Source: Spirosoma arboris (GTDB lineage: Bacteria > Bacteroidota > Bacteroidia > Cytophagales > Spirosomataceae). Taken from it: 64,000 nt of DNA. The DNA is taken from contig NZ_WPIN01000025.1 of the NCBI RefSeq assembly GCF_009754945.1, positions 50,412-114,411 of the forward strand, in the 5' to 3' direction. A program made the translations under genes and the position numbers. This document shows, piece by piece, positions 36,762 to 45,779 of the stretch. Under the pieces are notes generated by a model. The model did not search any database, was not told the origin of the DNA, and saw only the letters and a program-made list of their open reading frames with translations. The stretch's first letter is position 1. Every line of letters begins with the position of its first letter.

Positions 36762-37676
36762 TTACTTGGCTTTATTGGTAAGCCAATGGATAATATTGAG
36801 TATAAATTGTCGGTTGTCATTTCCTGGTACATTCATGCCAAATTTTTCACCCTTTTCATCAACTTGCGCACTCAGGCAGGCCGCTTCGCCCAGCATCACC
36901 ACGCGACCGGCTCCATAGTCGATGGAAAGTGCCTGACTCCAGCCTACGACCGAGACCGGGTCGGCAAACCGGGTGTAGGTTAGGCCATCAGCTTCCCAGA
37001 TCGAATCAGGCCTTGCTTCCGTAGCGGTTGATCCCAACCTCAAAATAGGTTTAGCCAGCGAATCCCCTTTTAAGGACTGCCCAGTAAAGGTGACTACCCG
37101 GTTAAGCCCCTTATTGATCGGGTGGGCAGCTAGTAATTTGTTAGTTTTGGTAAACTCCAATTGATCTTTCCACAACTGGGTTTTATCAAAGTTTGCGGAA
37201 TCGTTGACCGTTCCACCGCCCATTTGTACCCCAAACGCTGCGGCTAACTTTTGGGCGGCCATGCCAAAAGGATGATGATCTGTAATGAGTAATAAGGCTC
37301 CGCCTTTTTTTACCCAGTCGCTCACTGATTTACATTCTTTATCGGTGAACGCATCGGCTGCTTTATCGTCATGAAGTCCGCCTTTGGCATTCGCAATAAT
37401 CAGCAAGGAATACTGGTCTAATAAGTCCGCCGTAAAAGGCGCTAGATTTGGCGTGACCTTGCACCCATCATGGGTGATCAGCGTGACGAATGGTTTAAAC
37501 GTTCCTTGAGTAGTGTGTAGATTAAAATGCGCTTCGTCAAAAAGTACCTGTGGGGAATTGCTTGTGTAAAATGGAGCAGATACAGACGTATTATAATCGA
37601 TGTCTGCTTTTTGTGATGCTTGGCAGCTATATAAGAGTACGACACTAACTACTAGCATACATTTTTTCGTAGTCAT
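36762..37676 (-). CDS. DUF4350-type lipoprotein
   Basis: A 304-residue lipoprotein: signal residues 1-16 end at the lipobox LYSC. The mature protein has the Rossmann-like GATase-1-related pattern of DUF4350: VLFDEAHFNLHT, YSLLIIANAKGG, VSDWVKKGGALLLITDHHPFG and, near the end, VVMLGEAACLSAQ. DUF4350 proteins are periplasm-facing and probably bind carbohydrate or act in membrane protein complexes. Its start overlaps the stop of the upstream membrane protein (ATGA), so the two form an operon. Confidence 0.8.
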   Translation of the reverse strand: MTTKKCMLVVSVVLLYSCQASQKADIDYNTSVSAPFYTSNSPQVLFDEAHFNLHTTQGTFKPFVTLITHDGCKVTPNLAPFTADLLDQYSLLIIANAKGGLHDDKAADAFTDKECKSVSDWVKKGGALLLITDHHPFGMAAQKLAAAFGVQMGGGTVNDSANFDKTQLWKDQLEFTKTNKLLAAHPINKGLNRVVTFTGQSLKGDSLAKPILRLGSTATEARPDSIWEADGLTYTRFADPVSVVGWSQALSIDYGAGRVVMLGEAACLSAQVDEKGEKFGMNVPGNDNRQFILNIIHWLTNKAK

Positions 37677-38149
37677 ATCTTGGTGAGTTTACCGTCTCTA
37701 GTTAGTAGGAGGTAATAAATAAAGGAAGCCATTGCATGACAAAGCAGAATGATTGAAAGGGCAAAATAGCCGGATGAATCAGTCAAGTATCCCCTCGACA
37801 AATAGATAAGCAGCAATGACAGCCCCAGAGCTAAACTGAAGAGTGTCCATTTTAGGGGTTGCAATTGGCGAATCAGAGCAGTTTGGGTGAAAATTTTAAC
37901 GAGTGCCTCTTCCGAAACGCCTTTTTCGATCAGTTTGGCTTTTAACTGGTCTTCAGACCTATTTTTGGCAAATGTTACCAGAGCATCAAGTACGAGGTAA
38001 AGGATGACTAAGGGAATAACGATCTCTACTAATTTGTCGGGGATAAGCGGATTATCCTGGTTAGATAATACCTCTGGACTAGGCTTAGTCTGGGCGTAGC
38101 AAATATGATAAACCAAGAGAAACCAACTGGTCAAGATGCCTTTTTTCAT
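37673..38149 (-). CDS. Membrane protein, unknown function
   Basis: A 158-residue protein with a signal-like beginning (LTSWFLLVYHICYAQ), one helix near residues 42-60 (LVEIVIPLVILYLVLDALVTF) and two C-terminal helices (LFSLALGLSLLLIYL and YFALSIILLCHAMASFIYYLL). The soluble loop between has a helix-turn-like EEALVKIFTQTALI. No family recognised with confidence. It is the first gene of the pair with the DUF4350 lipoprotein and is divergent from the sigma factor gene. The shared intergenic region may be where the sigma factor acts. Confidence 0.65.
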   Translation of the reverse strand: MKKGILTSWFLLVYHICYAQTKPSPEVLSNQDNPLIPDKLVEIVIPLVILYLVLDALVTFAKNRSEDQLKAKLIEKGVSEEALVKIFTQTALIRQLQPLKWTLFSLALGLSLLLIYLSRGYLTDSSGYFALSIILLCHAMASFIYYLLLTRDGKLTKI

Positions 38150-38276
38150 GCTGATCTATTTAGGCAATCAGACTGGTGAATCCGCAAAAAGTTGCACCCT
38201 AAGCCCGCAGAATTTTTGTTTTGTTGGCCTGCAACTTTTCACGGATCAACCTGTCCAATTACTTTTGGTAGCACCC

Positions 38277-38891
38277 GTGAAACAAACGAATGTTGATGAA
38301 CAGTGGCTGATTGAGCAGGTTCTTTCGGGTGACCGAAAGGCCTTTGAAGGACTAATATGCCAATACGAAGGGTTGGTTCTCCATATCGTTTCGCCTTTGG
38401 TGGGTATCAATGCCGATCGGGAAGATGTTTGCCAAGACATATTTATGAAGGTATATGAGCACTTGGGAACGTTTCAGTTCAGGTCGAAATTATCTACCTG
38501 GATCGGCAACATTGCTTATCATACAAGTCTTAACTTTCTGCAAAAGAAACGAAACATACTGCTGGCTGATCTCTTCCCGGACAACCCAGAAACCGATTCA
38601 ACCAATGAATCGGTTGGAAACAAATGGGAAGATGAAGCGTTGAATCCTGAACAGATTATTATAAAGGAACAGGAACTAACCTACTTAGCGGAGGCTATTG
38701 ACCAATTGCCTGTTCTACAGAAGACGGTTTTGTTGTTATTTCATCAGGATGAGTTGAGCCTGGAAGAGATCAGTCAGATTCTTGACGTTCCTGTCAATAC
38801 GATAAAGAGTTATTTGTTTCGAGCTAGAAAAGCCTTAAAGAAAACGCTACGGGATAAAATCAAAAACGATGAAAGCGGACAGAGACTATAG
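38277..38891 (+). CDS. ECF-type RNA polymerase sigma factor
   Basis: About 204 residues from a GTG at 38277, chosen because the family match begins at NVDEQWLIEQVLSGDRKAFEGLI. A longer frame opens at an ATG at 38136 but would overlap the divergent gene. Sigma region 2 is QDIFMKVYEHLGTFQFRSKLSTWIGNIAYHTSLNFL, and region 4 is LLLFHQDELSLEEISQILDVPVNTIKSYLFRARKAL. No C-terminal extension. The next gene overlaps its end by 23 bases and may encode the cognate anti-sigma or sensor. It may direct transcription of the divergent DUF4350 operon. Confidence 0.88.
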   Translation: MKQTNVDEQWLIEQVLSGDRKAFEGLICQYEGLVLHIVSPLVGINADREDVCQDIFMKVYEHLGTFQFRSKLSTWIGNIAYHTSLNFLQKKRNILLADLFPDNPETDSTNESVGNKWEDEALNPEQIIIKEQELTYLAEAIDQLPVLQKTVLLLFHQDELSLEEISQILDVPVNTIKSYLFRARKALKKTLRDKIKNDESGQRL

Positions 38892-39198
38892 GTTAGGGGA
38901 CGCGATTAAAAGCACGTATAAAACAGAACCTCTAGGCATCAACTTATCGGTTGTGGTTGCTCAAAAGGTGTTCGAAAAAACTCAGCCTGAAAGACCAGGT
39001 AAATGGTGGTTATTCTTTTCTCGCAGTCTTATCGTTCTAACATCAGTGATCTGTTGTTTGGTCTGTCTGCATCAACTAGCGATCCCGTCGTTCGTATTGG
39101 CATTCCTCATTTCGGTTACCTGTTATAGTTGGTTTTCAGTAAAGGAGCTTTCAACCGTTTTAATTCGTATGCAACGGTTGAAAGTTGACAGTTATTAA
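38869..39198 (+). CDS. Putative anti-sigma-like membrane protein
   Basis: A 109-residue protein with a short cytoplasmic beginning and two predicted membrane helices (about 48-65 and 70-88: LIVLTSVICCLVCLHQLA and FVLAFLISVTCYSWF). It overlaps the sigma factor gene by 23 bases, which usually signals functional coupling. No zinc-type anti-sigma HxxxCxxC motif is present, so the anti-sigma role rests on position only. It ends 40 bases before the left end of the IS1182-type element. Confidence 0.55.
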   Translation: MKADRDYRLGDAIKSTYKTEPLGINLSVVVAQKVFEKTQPERPGKWWLFFSRSLIVLTSVICCLVCLHQLAIPSFVLAFLISVTCYSWFSVKELSTVLIRMQRLKVDSY

Positions 39199-39238
39199 AA
39201 AGGATATATCTCTCAAAAATCGTTCAGGAAAACGTCGG

Positions 39239-40743
39239 TGACTGTTGCACAACGCTAATTGCCTAGTATTGAGATAGATGCCTATCTTGAGGTATGGTAG
39301 GCCAAAAACACACCGCTGCTCGACAAGGTCATAGGCTGCTTCTTGACCAATGTGTACCCCAACACAATCTATATCGACGCCTAAAACAGGGCATTGATCT
39401 GACATTTTTGTACGAAACGGTCAAGCTTTTCTATGGCAAATGCGGCCAAAAATCGATTGATCCCATTGCATTCATTAAACTAATGCTGGTGGGGCATTTG
39501 GAAAACCTTACCTCCGATCGAGCCATCATTCGCTGCTGCCAACTCCGATTGGACATCCTGTATTTCCTAGACTACGAGTTGGGAGAGGCCTTACCCTGGC
39601 ATAGTACCCTATCGCGCACTCGGCAGCGTCTGCCCGAAAAAGTGTTTGAACGGTGTTTTGAGTATGTGTTGACACAGTGTGTTGAACTTGGGCTGGTCGA
39701 TGGGCACACCCAGGCTATTGATGCTGCTTTCGTGGAAGCCAATGCTTCCTTAGACAAGTTAGAAGCCAAACCCTTAGCCAAGTGGACGCTGGAGAAAAAT
39801 GAGCAGCCACTGGCTCAAGTTCCTGACCGAGTGTCGTTTATTAAAGCAAAACAGTACGTTAATCCCAAGAAAGTGACTCGTAATAATCACGTCTATTACA
39901 GTCCAAACGATTCCCAGGCCTGCTTGGCTACTAAGCCTAACAAGGCCTTTCGGCTTTATTATCTGGCCAGTATGGCTGTCGATTGTTCCCATCATGTAAT
40001 CACCCACATTCAGGCCGACTTCGCCGATGAGAAAGATTCACGCCATCTAATGACCATCGTTGATCGAACCAGCAGGCGGTTGTCGACCCTGGACTTATCC
40101 TTGCGCTGTGTACTGGCGGATGCTGGTTTCAGCTCAGGGGAAAACTATGCCGCTTTAGAAAACCGACATATTGAGGCTTATATCCCTTTGTTTGGTCGCT
40201 ACAATCGGGTTCGTGATCCGTTCACCTATGAGCCTTGGCAAGATCAATATCGCTGTAGTCATGGGGCTGTTTTACGAAATCACGGGATTGAGATGGCGGG
40301 TGGGTATGGCAATTATCAGTATATAGCTAGCTTTAGTGCGTGTCAAAACTGTCCCATTAAAGAAAGTTGCTGCGGCAAACGGGATCGTAAATCCTTGAGT
40401 GTGACGATGTATTACCGAGAGTATGAGCGGATGGTGGCTCGCCTGGCGAGTACGAAAGGAAAGCAGTTGAAAAAGCGACGTAGTGCGGTGGTTGAGCCAG
40501 TTTTCGGGAGCTTGCTAAACTACTTTGGGATGCATCGGACTTTAAGCAAAGGCAAAACGGGTGCTCACAAGCGAATGGTGATGGCGGCAACGGCTTATAA
40601 TCTCAAGAAATGGCTGTTGGCCAAGCGCCGGCCTAAAGTGGTTACTCAAGTGTTGGCTTTGCATCCAGAGGACTCTTTTTTGCCTTTATTGGATGGTTAA
40701 CTTCAATGGCTTCTCCATCCATATAAGAGTTGTGCAACAGTCA
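39239..40743 (+). mobile_element. IS1182-type insertion sequence, intact
   Basis: A 1505-bp element bounded by perfect 15-bp terminal inverted repeats: TGACTGTTGCACAAC at 39239-39253 and its reverse complement at 40729-40743. A 6-bp direct repeat CGTCGG flanks both ends (39233-39238 and 40744-40749), as expected for a target-site duplication. It contains one complete transposase gene. The clean ends and duplication point to a recent insertion. Confidence 0.9.
39294..40700 (+). CDS. IS1182 family transposase
   Basis: A 468-residue DDE transposase. The N-terminal domain has the IS1182 pattern (FLYETVKLFYGKCGQKSIDPIAFIKLMLVG and LDYELGEALPWHSTLSRTR). The acidic residues are in QAIDAAFVEANAS (first Asp), VLADAGFSSGENY (second Asp) and AVVEPVFGSLLNYFGMHRT (Glu). 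A Cys group (FSACQNCPIKESCCGK) before the Glu is typical. It lies 40 bases inside the left inverted repeat and is complete. Confidence 0.93.
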   Translation: MVGQKHTAARQGHRLLLDQCVPQHNLYRRLKQGIDLTFLYETVKLFYGKCGQKSIDPIAFIKLMLVGHLENLTSDRAIIRCCQLRLDILYFLDYELGEALPWHSTLSRTRQRLPEKVFERCFEYVLTQCVELGLVDGHTQAIDAAFVEANASLDKLEAKPLAKWTLEKNEQPLAQVPDRVSFIKAKQYVNPKKVTRNNHVYYSPNDSQACLATKPNKAFRLYYLASMAVDCSHHVITHIQADFADEKDSRHLMTIVDRTSRRLSTLDLSLRCVLADAGFSSGENYAALENRHIEAYIPLFGRYNRVRDPFTYEPWQDQYRCSHGAVLRNHGIEMAGGYGNYQYIASFSACQNCPIKESCCGKRDRKSLSVTMYYREYERMVARLASTKGKQLKKRRSAVVEPVFGSLLNYFGMHRTLSKGKTGAHKRMVMAATAYNLKKWLLAKRRPKVVTQVLALHPEDSFLPLLDG

Positions 40744-41310
40744 CGTCGGTTTGTTTTTAGGATAACACAGTTCTGGGTTAATGAAATCACGCCGGAAATT
40801 AGTAAGCTAGTCGCTCGACTGACCATCCAAGCGCCATAGCGTATTTATTTGAACGCAGCTAAACCGATCGATCAACACCCGATGCAGTTTAGCTGCTTTT
40901 TATTTGTACCTACCTCATGTAGGGGTTTTCTTAGTAGTGGGAGCTCAAGGCCAGTACCCTGGAACGGGCCCGGAAAGAAGTACGCCGGGCGTCGCTACGC
41001 TAAGCGCTGCCCAGCGTTTTTAGTCTGTACCCAGTGTCCATTTGACGTAAACATTCGGTACTGTGAGAATGGAATTGATAGGTATACTATCAATTTCCGT
41101 AAACCTACCGACGTCAGTCCGAATTGGCTATGATGGTCACCACCCCGCCGTATGACCGTTACCCAGGCCCTTTCGATTACGATGCGTCAACAGGATACGC
41201 TGTTTCTACCCGATAACCATCATATCCATACCTATTGATTGTCATAGGCTAGCAGGCTACACTGATGCATATTTGTTCTCCCTACTTATTATGTAACAAA
41301 TACTTAGCCG
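40744..41310. other. Intergenic stretch after the IS, no supported gene
   Basis: About 570 bases. A short hairpin AATTGATAG-N5-CTATCAATT lies at 41073-41095. An ATG-less frame of 94 codons (40849-41133) has low-complexity, Pro- and Cys-rich content without resemblance, so it is not called. The promoter of the response regulator gene should be in the last 100 bases. Confidence 0.4.
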
Positions 41311-41736
41311 ATGAATTATGCCAAAACAGTTATTTTCTTGGCCGATGACGACGAGGATGATCGATACTTTTTGCGCCAGTCGCTTCAGGAAGTCTACCCA
41401 TCGGTGAGGGTCGTCGAAGCCCAGGATGGGAGCGAACTCCTAAACCTGCTGGATGCCTGGAGTCAGCAGCCAGCTCCCCAACCGGTACACCTGATCCTGC
41501 TCGACTGGAATATGCCCAAACTAAACGGGCTAGAGGCTTTAATGGCCATCAAAGCGAGTCCTTGGCTTCGACACATTCCAACCGTGATCCTCTCCACCTC
41601 CGCTGAGTCAACTCAGCAGAATAGAGCCTACCGAAGCGGTGCCAGCGGGTACCTGCAAAAGCCAGCCTCGTATGCTCACCTGAACCAGCTTGTCCGGTCG
41701 GTCAGTAGCTGTTTAGTCGGCGCGGCAGCCGATTAA
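41311..41736 (+). CDS. Response regulator, single receiver domain
   Basis: A 141-residue receiver domain with acidic pair DDDEDD, the phosphorylated Asp in LILLDWNMPKLNG, a Ser/Thr switch in TVILSTSAE and a Lys in YLQKPASY. The domain has no output region, so it likely acts by protein-protein contact, as in single-domain regulators of the Rcp1 or CheY type. A PAS-type histidine kinase gene follows about 165 bases later and is a likely partner. A terminator-like hairpin separates them. Confidence 0.93.
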   Translation: MNYAKTVIFLADDDEDDRYFLRQSLQEVYPSVRVVEAQDGSELLNLLDAWSQQPAPQPVHLILLDWNMPKLNGLEALMAIKASPWLRHIPTVILSTSAESTQQNRAYRSGASGYLQKPASYAHLNQLVRSVSSCLVGAAAD

Positions 41737-41767
41737 TCCGTAAATGGCTACTCAGATCAATCACCAA

Positions 41768-41808
41768 CCGCTCCGCTTCGTCATTATAAAGTGGCGGAGC
41801 GGGGCTTT
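41768..41808 (+). terminator. Hairpin followed by short T-run
   Basis: CCGCTCCGC (41768-41776) and GCGGAGCGG (41794-41802) form a perfect 9-bp GC-rich stem 31 bases after the response regulator stop. It is followed by GGCTTT. The T-run is short, so termination is plausible but not certain. Confidence 0.45.
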
Positions 41809-41901
41809 CGTATGTTGACGTAAGCGAGAGAGGGTATACCTAAAAAATTAAGGAGTACTTGGATAAACCTACCTACCGTTCGGTTTGAGTAACGAGCTAC
41901 T

Positions 41902-44328
41902 ATGGCAGCAAACAAAGCAACAACGTTGGCTTTTCTGGGCGGAGGTGGTGAGATGGGCGAACGGATGCGCGCCAAAGACTGGTCACAAACCGCCGTTGGT
42001 CCACCAGAGCAGTGGCCCCAGAGTCTTCGTACCACCGTCAGCACGTGCCTGAACGCCCATTCTCCCATCCTGATCTGGTGGGGACCCGAACAAATCATGC
42101 TCTATAACGATGCCTACCGGCTGATACTGAACGATAAACATCCTCACGCATTGGGTAGAAGAGGCCGGGACGTGTGGCCTGAAATCTGGTCTACCCTGGG
42201 TCTGATGCTCGAGAGAGTACTCACCCGGGGGGAAGCCGACTGGTCAGAAAATCAGTTGCTGATGATCAATCGGCACGGTCTCGCGGAAGCGGCCCACTTT
42301 AGTTATTCCCACAGCCCGATTTACGATGAATCAGATGGCATTGGGGGAGTCTTTTGCGTCATGATGGAAACGACCGACACGGTGCGGGCCGATCAGCACC
42401 AGCAGCAACTGGAGTGGGTCGGGCGGGAAAACGACCGAAACCTGGCTACCCTGTTTGAGCAGGCACCTGTCGGGGTGGCTATTCTGGGTTTAGGCGAAGA
42501 TTTTACTATTGACGTAGCCAATCCCTTTTACCACGAACTCTGCGGACGAGCGGCCAACCAGTTGGTCGGCAAACCCCTGCTGGAGGCTCTGCCGGAACTG
42601 GCTGGACAGGGATTTGAAGAGCGATTGAGGCAGGTCATAGCCACGGGAGTCCCGTATGTAAGCCGGGAGACGCTCGTTCACCTGATTCGCAACGGCCAGT
42701 TGGAAACCCGCTACGTTGATTTTGTGTATCAGCCCCGCTACGAATCCGACCGATCCATTACGGGGGTCGTCATCATCGTAACCGATATCACCCAGGCGGT
42801 GCAGATGCGACAACGGGTAGAAAGCAATGAGCGGCTGCTGAGTGCCATCATTCAGCAAACACCCTTAGGCGTGGGCATCTTTCGCGGCCCCGAGTTTATC
42901 GTCGAATTAGCCAACCCGACCGTCTGCCAGTTCTGGGGGCGCACTCATCAGCAGGTGATGGGTAAACCTTTATTTAGGGCTTTACCCGAAGCCAGCGGGC
43001 AGGGGTTTGAAGAATTCCTTCAGGGCGTCTATACAACCGGAATTCCCTTCGAGGGCTACGAATTACCCGTTACCCTGGAGCGCAATGGTCAGTTGGAGAC
43101 GGTGTACTTCGATTTTGTGTATGATGCTCTGCGAGACGTTGACGGGCACATCGAGCGCACGATGGTCGTTGCTACGGACGTCACTAGATCACGGGAAGCC
43201 CGGCAACTAATCGAAGCCAGTGAAGCTCGTCTACGCAATCTGTTTGCCCAGGCACCGGTGGCCATCGCTATTGTGCGTGGCCCCACGTTCATCGTTGAAC
43301 TGGCTAATCCAGCCATCTGTACCCTCTGGAATCGCACTGAAGAACAACTCCTGGGCAAGCCGGTCTTCGCCGTACTGACCGAAAGCGCCGGGCAGGGGTT
43401 TGAGGAATTACTAGCTGGGGTGCTGAAAACGGGTGTGCCCTTTGTGGGTAGCGAACTACCCGTGCCCTTTCTGCGCGACGGACAGGCCCAAATCGTCTAC
43501 GTTAACTTCGTGTACGAACCCCTACGCGACACCCCCGGTGGCCTCATCACTGGCGTCGTCGTGGTGGGAATGGACGTCACTGAACAGGTACTGACCCGCC
43601 AGCAGACTGAGCAACTCCTGCTTCAGGAGCGTGAGTTGAATGAGCTGAAGTCCAATTTCGTCACCCTGGCTTCGCATGAGTTCCGGACCCCCATGGGTAC
43701 GATTCTTTCCTCGGCGTCGCTGATCGGGCGGTATGACGGCCCGGACGACGGGGGAAAACGGGAGCGTCACGTGCAGCGCATCAAATCGGAGGTGCATGGC
43801 CTGACGGGGCTGCTGAATGATTTTCTCTCGCTCAGCCAGCTGGAAGCGTCCACCCTGCACGGCCGGCCGCAGCCGATGAATATCGTCACCTTTTGCCAGG
43901 ATATCATCGACGACATGAAGGCTTTAATTAAGCCCCGTCAGCGCATCGTCTATACCCATCGGTCGGGTGAACCCCTTATTTCGCTCGACGGCCAAATGCT
44001 TAAAAACATCCTGATCAATCTACTAGTCAACGCCAGTAAATACTCCGCTGATGGTAAAGAAATCGAACTAACAACGGCGGTTGAGGAGCAGCAGATCCGG
44101 CTAACGGTTCGGGATGAAGGCATCGGCATTCCGGATGCGGACAAAGACAAGCTGTTCATTAATTTTTTCCGGGCCCGCAACGTCAATCATGTTTCGGGCC
44201 CGGGCCTGGGCCTATACGTGGTCAAACGCTACGTCGATCTGATGGGCGGAACGGTTACCTTTACCAGTCAGATCGATTCGGGTACGGTCTTTACCGTTCG
44301 ACTCCCGTTATCCCCGCTTCCCCTATGA
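41902..44328 (+). CDS. PAS-domain sensor histidine kinase
   Basis: An 808-residue cytoplasmic kinase without membrane segments. An N-terminal PAS/GAF-type sensor (IWWGPEQIMLYNDAYRLIL) is followed by three further PAS domains of the same repeat type, each containing a LFEQAPVGVAIL or FAQAPVAIAIV core, near residues 185-300, 315-430 and 445-560. HisKA has LASHEFRTPMGTILSSASLIG (about residue 592). The ATPase domain has NLLVNASKYS, DEGIGIPD and GPGLGLYVVKRYVDLMGG. The repeated PAS units suggest gene-internal duplication. Its stop overlaps the next start by four bases (ATGA), which couples it to the REC-CRP regulator. Confidence 0.93.
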   Translation: MAANKATTLAFLGGGGEMGERMRAKDWSQTAVGPPEQWPQSLRTTVSTCLNAHSPILIWWGPEQIMLYNDAYRLILNDKHPHALGRRGRDVWPEIWSTLGLMLERVLTRGEADWSENQLLMINRHGLAEAAHFSYSHSPIYDESDGIGGVFCVMMETTDTVRADQHQQQLEWVGRENDRNLATLFEQAPVGVAILGLGEDFTIDVANPFYHELCGRAANQLVGKPLLEALPELAGQGFEERLRQVIATGVPYVSRETLVHLIRNGQLETRYVDFVYQPRYESDRSITGVVIIVTDITQAVQMRQRVESNERLLSAIIQQTPLGVGIFRGPEFIVELANPTVCQFWGRTHQQVMGKPLFRALPEASGQGFEEFLQGVYTTGIPFEGYELPVTLERNGQLETVYFDFVYDALRDVDGHIERTMVVATDVTRSREARQLIEASEARLRNLFAQAPVAIAIVRGPTFIVELANPAICTLWNRTEEQLLGKPVFAVLTESAGQGFEELLAGVLKTGVPFVGSELPVPFLRDGQAQIVYVNFVYEPLRDTPGGLITGVVVVGMDVTEQVLTRQQTEQLLLQERELNELKSNFVTLASHEFRTPMGTILSSASLIGRYDGPDDGGKRERHVQRIKSEVHGLTGLLNDFLSLSQLEASTLHGRPQPMNIVTFCQDIIDDMKALIKPRQRIVYTHRSGEPLISLDGQMLKNILINLLVNASKYSADGKEIELTTAVEEQQIRLTVRDEGIGIPDADKDKLFINFFRARNVNHVSGPGLGLYVVKRYVDLMGGTVTFTSQIDSGTVFTVRLPLSPLPL

Positions 44329-45395
44329 AAACCATTTTGGTGATCGAAGATACGCCATCCATGCTGGAGAACATAACCGAAATTCTCCAGTTGGCCCCCT
44401 ACCAGGTCGTGCAGGCGGCCAATGGCAAAGAAGGGATCGAACGGGCTCGTCAAGCCCGTCCGGACCTGATTCTGTGCGACATCCGAATGCCCGAACTCGA
44501 TGGTTTCGGGGTCTTACACATCCTTCGTAAAGACCCTACGTTAGCCGGTATTCCCTTTATTTTTCTCACCGCTAAAGCGGAACCGGCAGATTTCCGGGTT
44601 GGGATGAATCTAGGGGCGGATGACTACCTGACCAAACCCTTCGATGACCTTACTCTGCTGGGTGCGGTGGAATTACGGCTAAAAAAAGGGGCGGACACAC
44701 CGAATTCCCTAGCCGAGAACCCCAGTATAGGCCATCTGACGCGGGCCATTCTGGATGAGATGGGTGCCCGCCAGTCCCTATGCGATCACTACCCAACCAC
44801 GCGGTATAACCGGAAACACCGCCTGTTTACAGAGGGGAATTCGCCGACCGCGTTGTATTTTATAAGTCAGGGGACGGGTAAACTCGTCCAAACGGATTCG
44901 CGTGGTAATGAGTATATCACGGGTCTGGTTGGCCCCGGTGATTTTGTGGGGTACCGAGCCCCACTGGACGATGCAACGTATCGTGAAACCGTCGAACTGC
45001 TGGAGGAAGCCCTGGTCTGCACGATTCCCCAGGCCGAGTTTATGACCCTTTTTTACAACCATCAAGCGGTGGCTGGCCAATTCATCCGAATGCTGGCGGG
45101 CGATGTCGCCGACCTTCAGGACCGGCTGCTAAAACTGGCGTATCAGTCGGTACGCAAACGGGTAGCCGAAGCCCTGCTGCTGGTTCAGCGAAAATTTTAT
45201 CCGACTGTACCACCGGCCCACAATATGTCCTTGGCGATGACCCTCTCGCGCGAGAACTGGTCGCACTTAGTGGGAGCCTCGACCGAAACGGTCATTCGTA
45301 TTCTGGGCGATTTACGGTCCGAAGGGTTAATCGAGATCAATACCAGCCAGATTACCCTGCTCGACATCGACAAACTGACCCGCCTGAAGCGTTAA
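44325..45395 (+). CDS. Receiver domain fused to CRP/FNR-type regulator
   Basis: A 356-residue protein: an N-terminal receiver (phospho-Asp in LILCDIRMPELDG, Lys in LTKPFDD), then residues ~160-270 a cyclic-nucleotide-binding-like beta barrel (LFTEGNSPTALYFISQGTGKLV, GLVGPGDFVGY) and a CRP-type winged helix (SRENWSHLVGASTETVIRILGDLRSEGLI) at the C terminus. This joins phosphorelay input to a CRP output. It overlaps the kinase gene upstream, which is the likely phosphodonor. The combination is unusual outside Bacteroidota. Confidence 0.92.
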   Translation: MKTILVIEDTPSMLENITEILQLAPYQVVQAANGKEGIERARQARPDLILCDIRMPELDGFGVLHILRKDPTLAGIPFIFLTAKAEPADFRVGMNLGADDYLTKPFDDLTLLGAVELRLKKGADTPNSLAENPSIGHLTRAILDEMGARQSLCDHYPTTRYNRKHRLFTEGNSPTALYFISQGTGKLVQTDSRGNEYITGLVGPGDFVGYRAPLDDATYRETVELLEEALVCTIPQAEFMTLFYNHQAVAGQFIRMLAGDVADLQDRLLKLAYQSVRKRVAEALLLVQRKFYPTVPPAHNMSLAMTLSRENWSHLVGASTETVIRILGDLRSEGLIEINTSQITLLDIDKLTRLKR

Positions 45396-45779
45396 CCGCA
45401 TGCTTTTAGGTCAATGCCATACTAATATTCCGAGGTCCGCTATTCTAGTTACCTTTGATTACGCACAAACCTAAAGGCGTACGCTGCTCATAAACTGAGT
45501 CTCATCAAGTCTGTGACTGACCGATCTCATCAAGGTTTCATTAGACCCCATGTAGCTTTACCGCATATAAAATATCATGCGCTCAACCGAAGTGAACGTT
45601 TGTTGAGAGGGACATCGTGTTGGTTTAAAAGGGTAGCCCGGTGCAAAAATGGGCGTTGATGAGCCGTCTATGCCCTATATTATCGCTCTATATGATGGTT
45701 TATAGACTGTTCCTATTAAATAGGTGTCCCGTTCCGCGTTGGCGTAGACAGCGTCCGCTATTTGTGGCAAATCCATCAT
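45396..45779. other. Intergenic stretch, nothing recognised
   Basis: About 380 bases between convergent genes. I looked for a lost ATPase domain of the adjoining minus-strand gene and found none. No terminator stands out. Confidence 0.4.

Noticed and set aside
40849..41133. Frame of 94 codons after the IS1182-type element
   Set aside because: Low-complexity composition, no recognised domain and no ATG-supported start.
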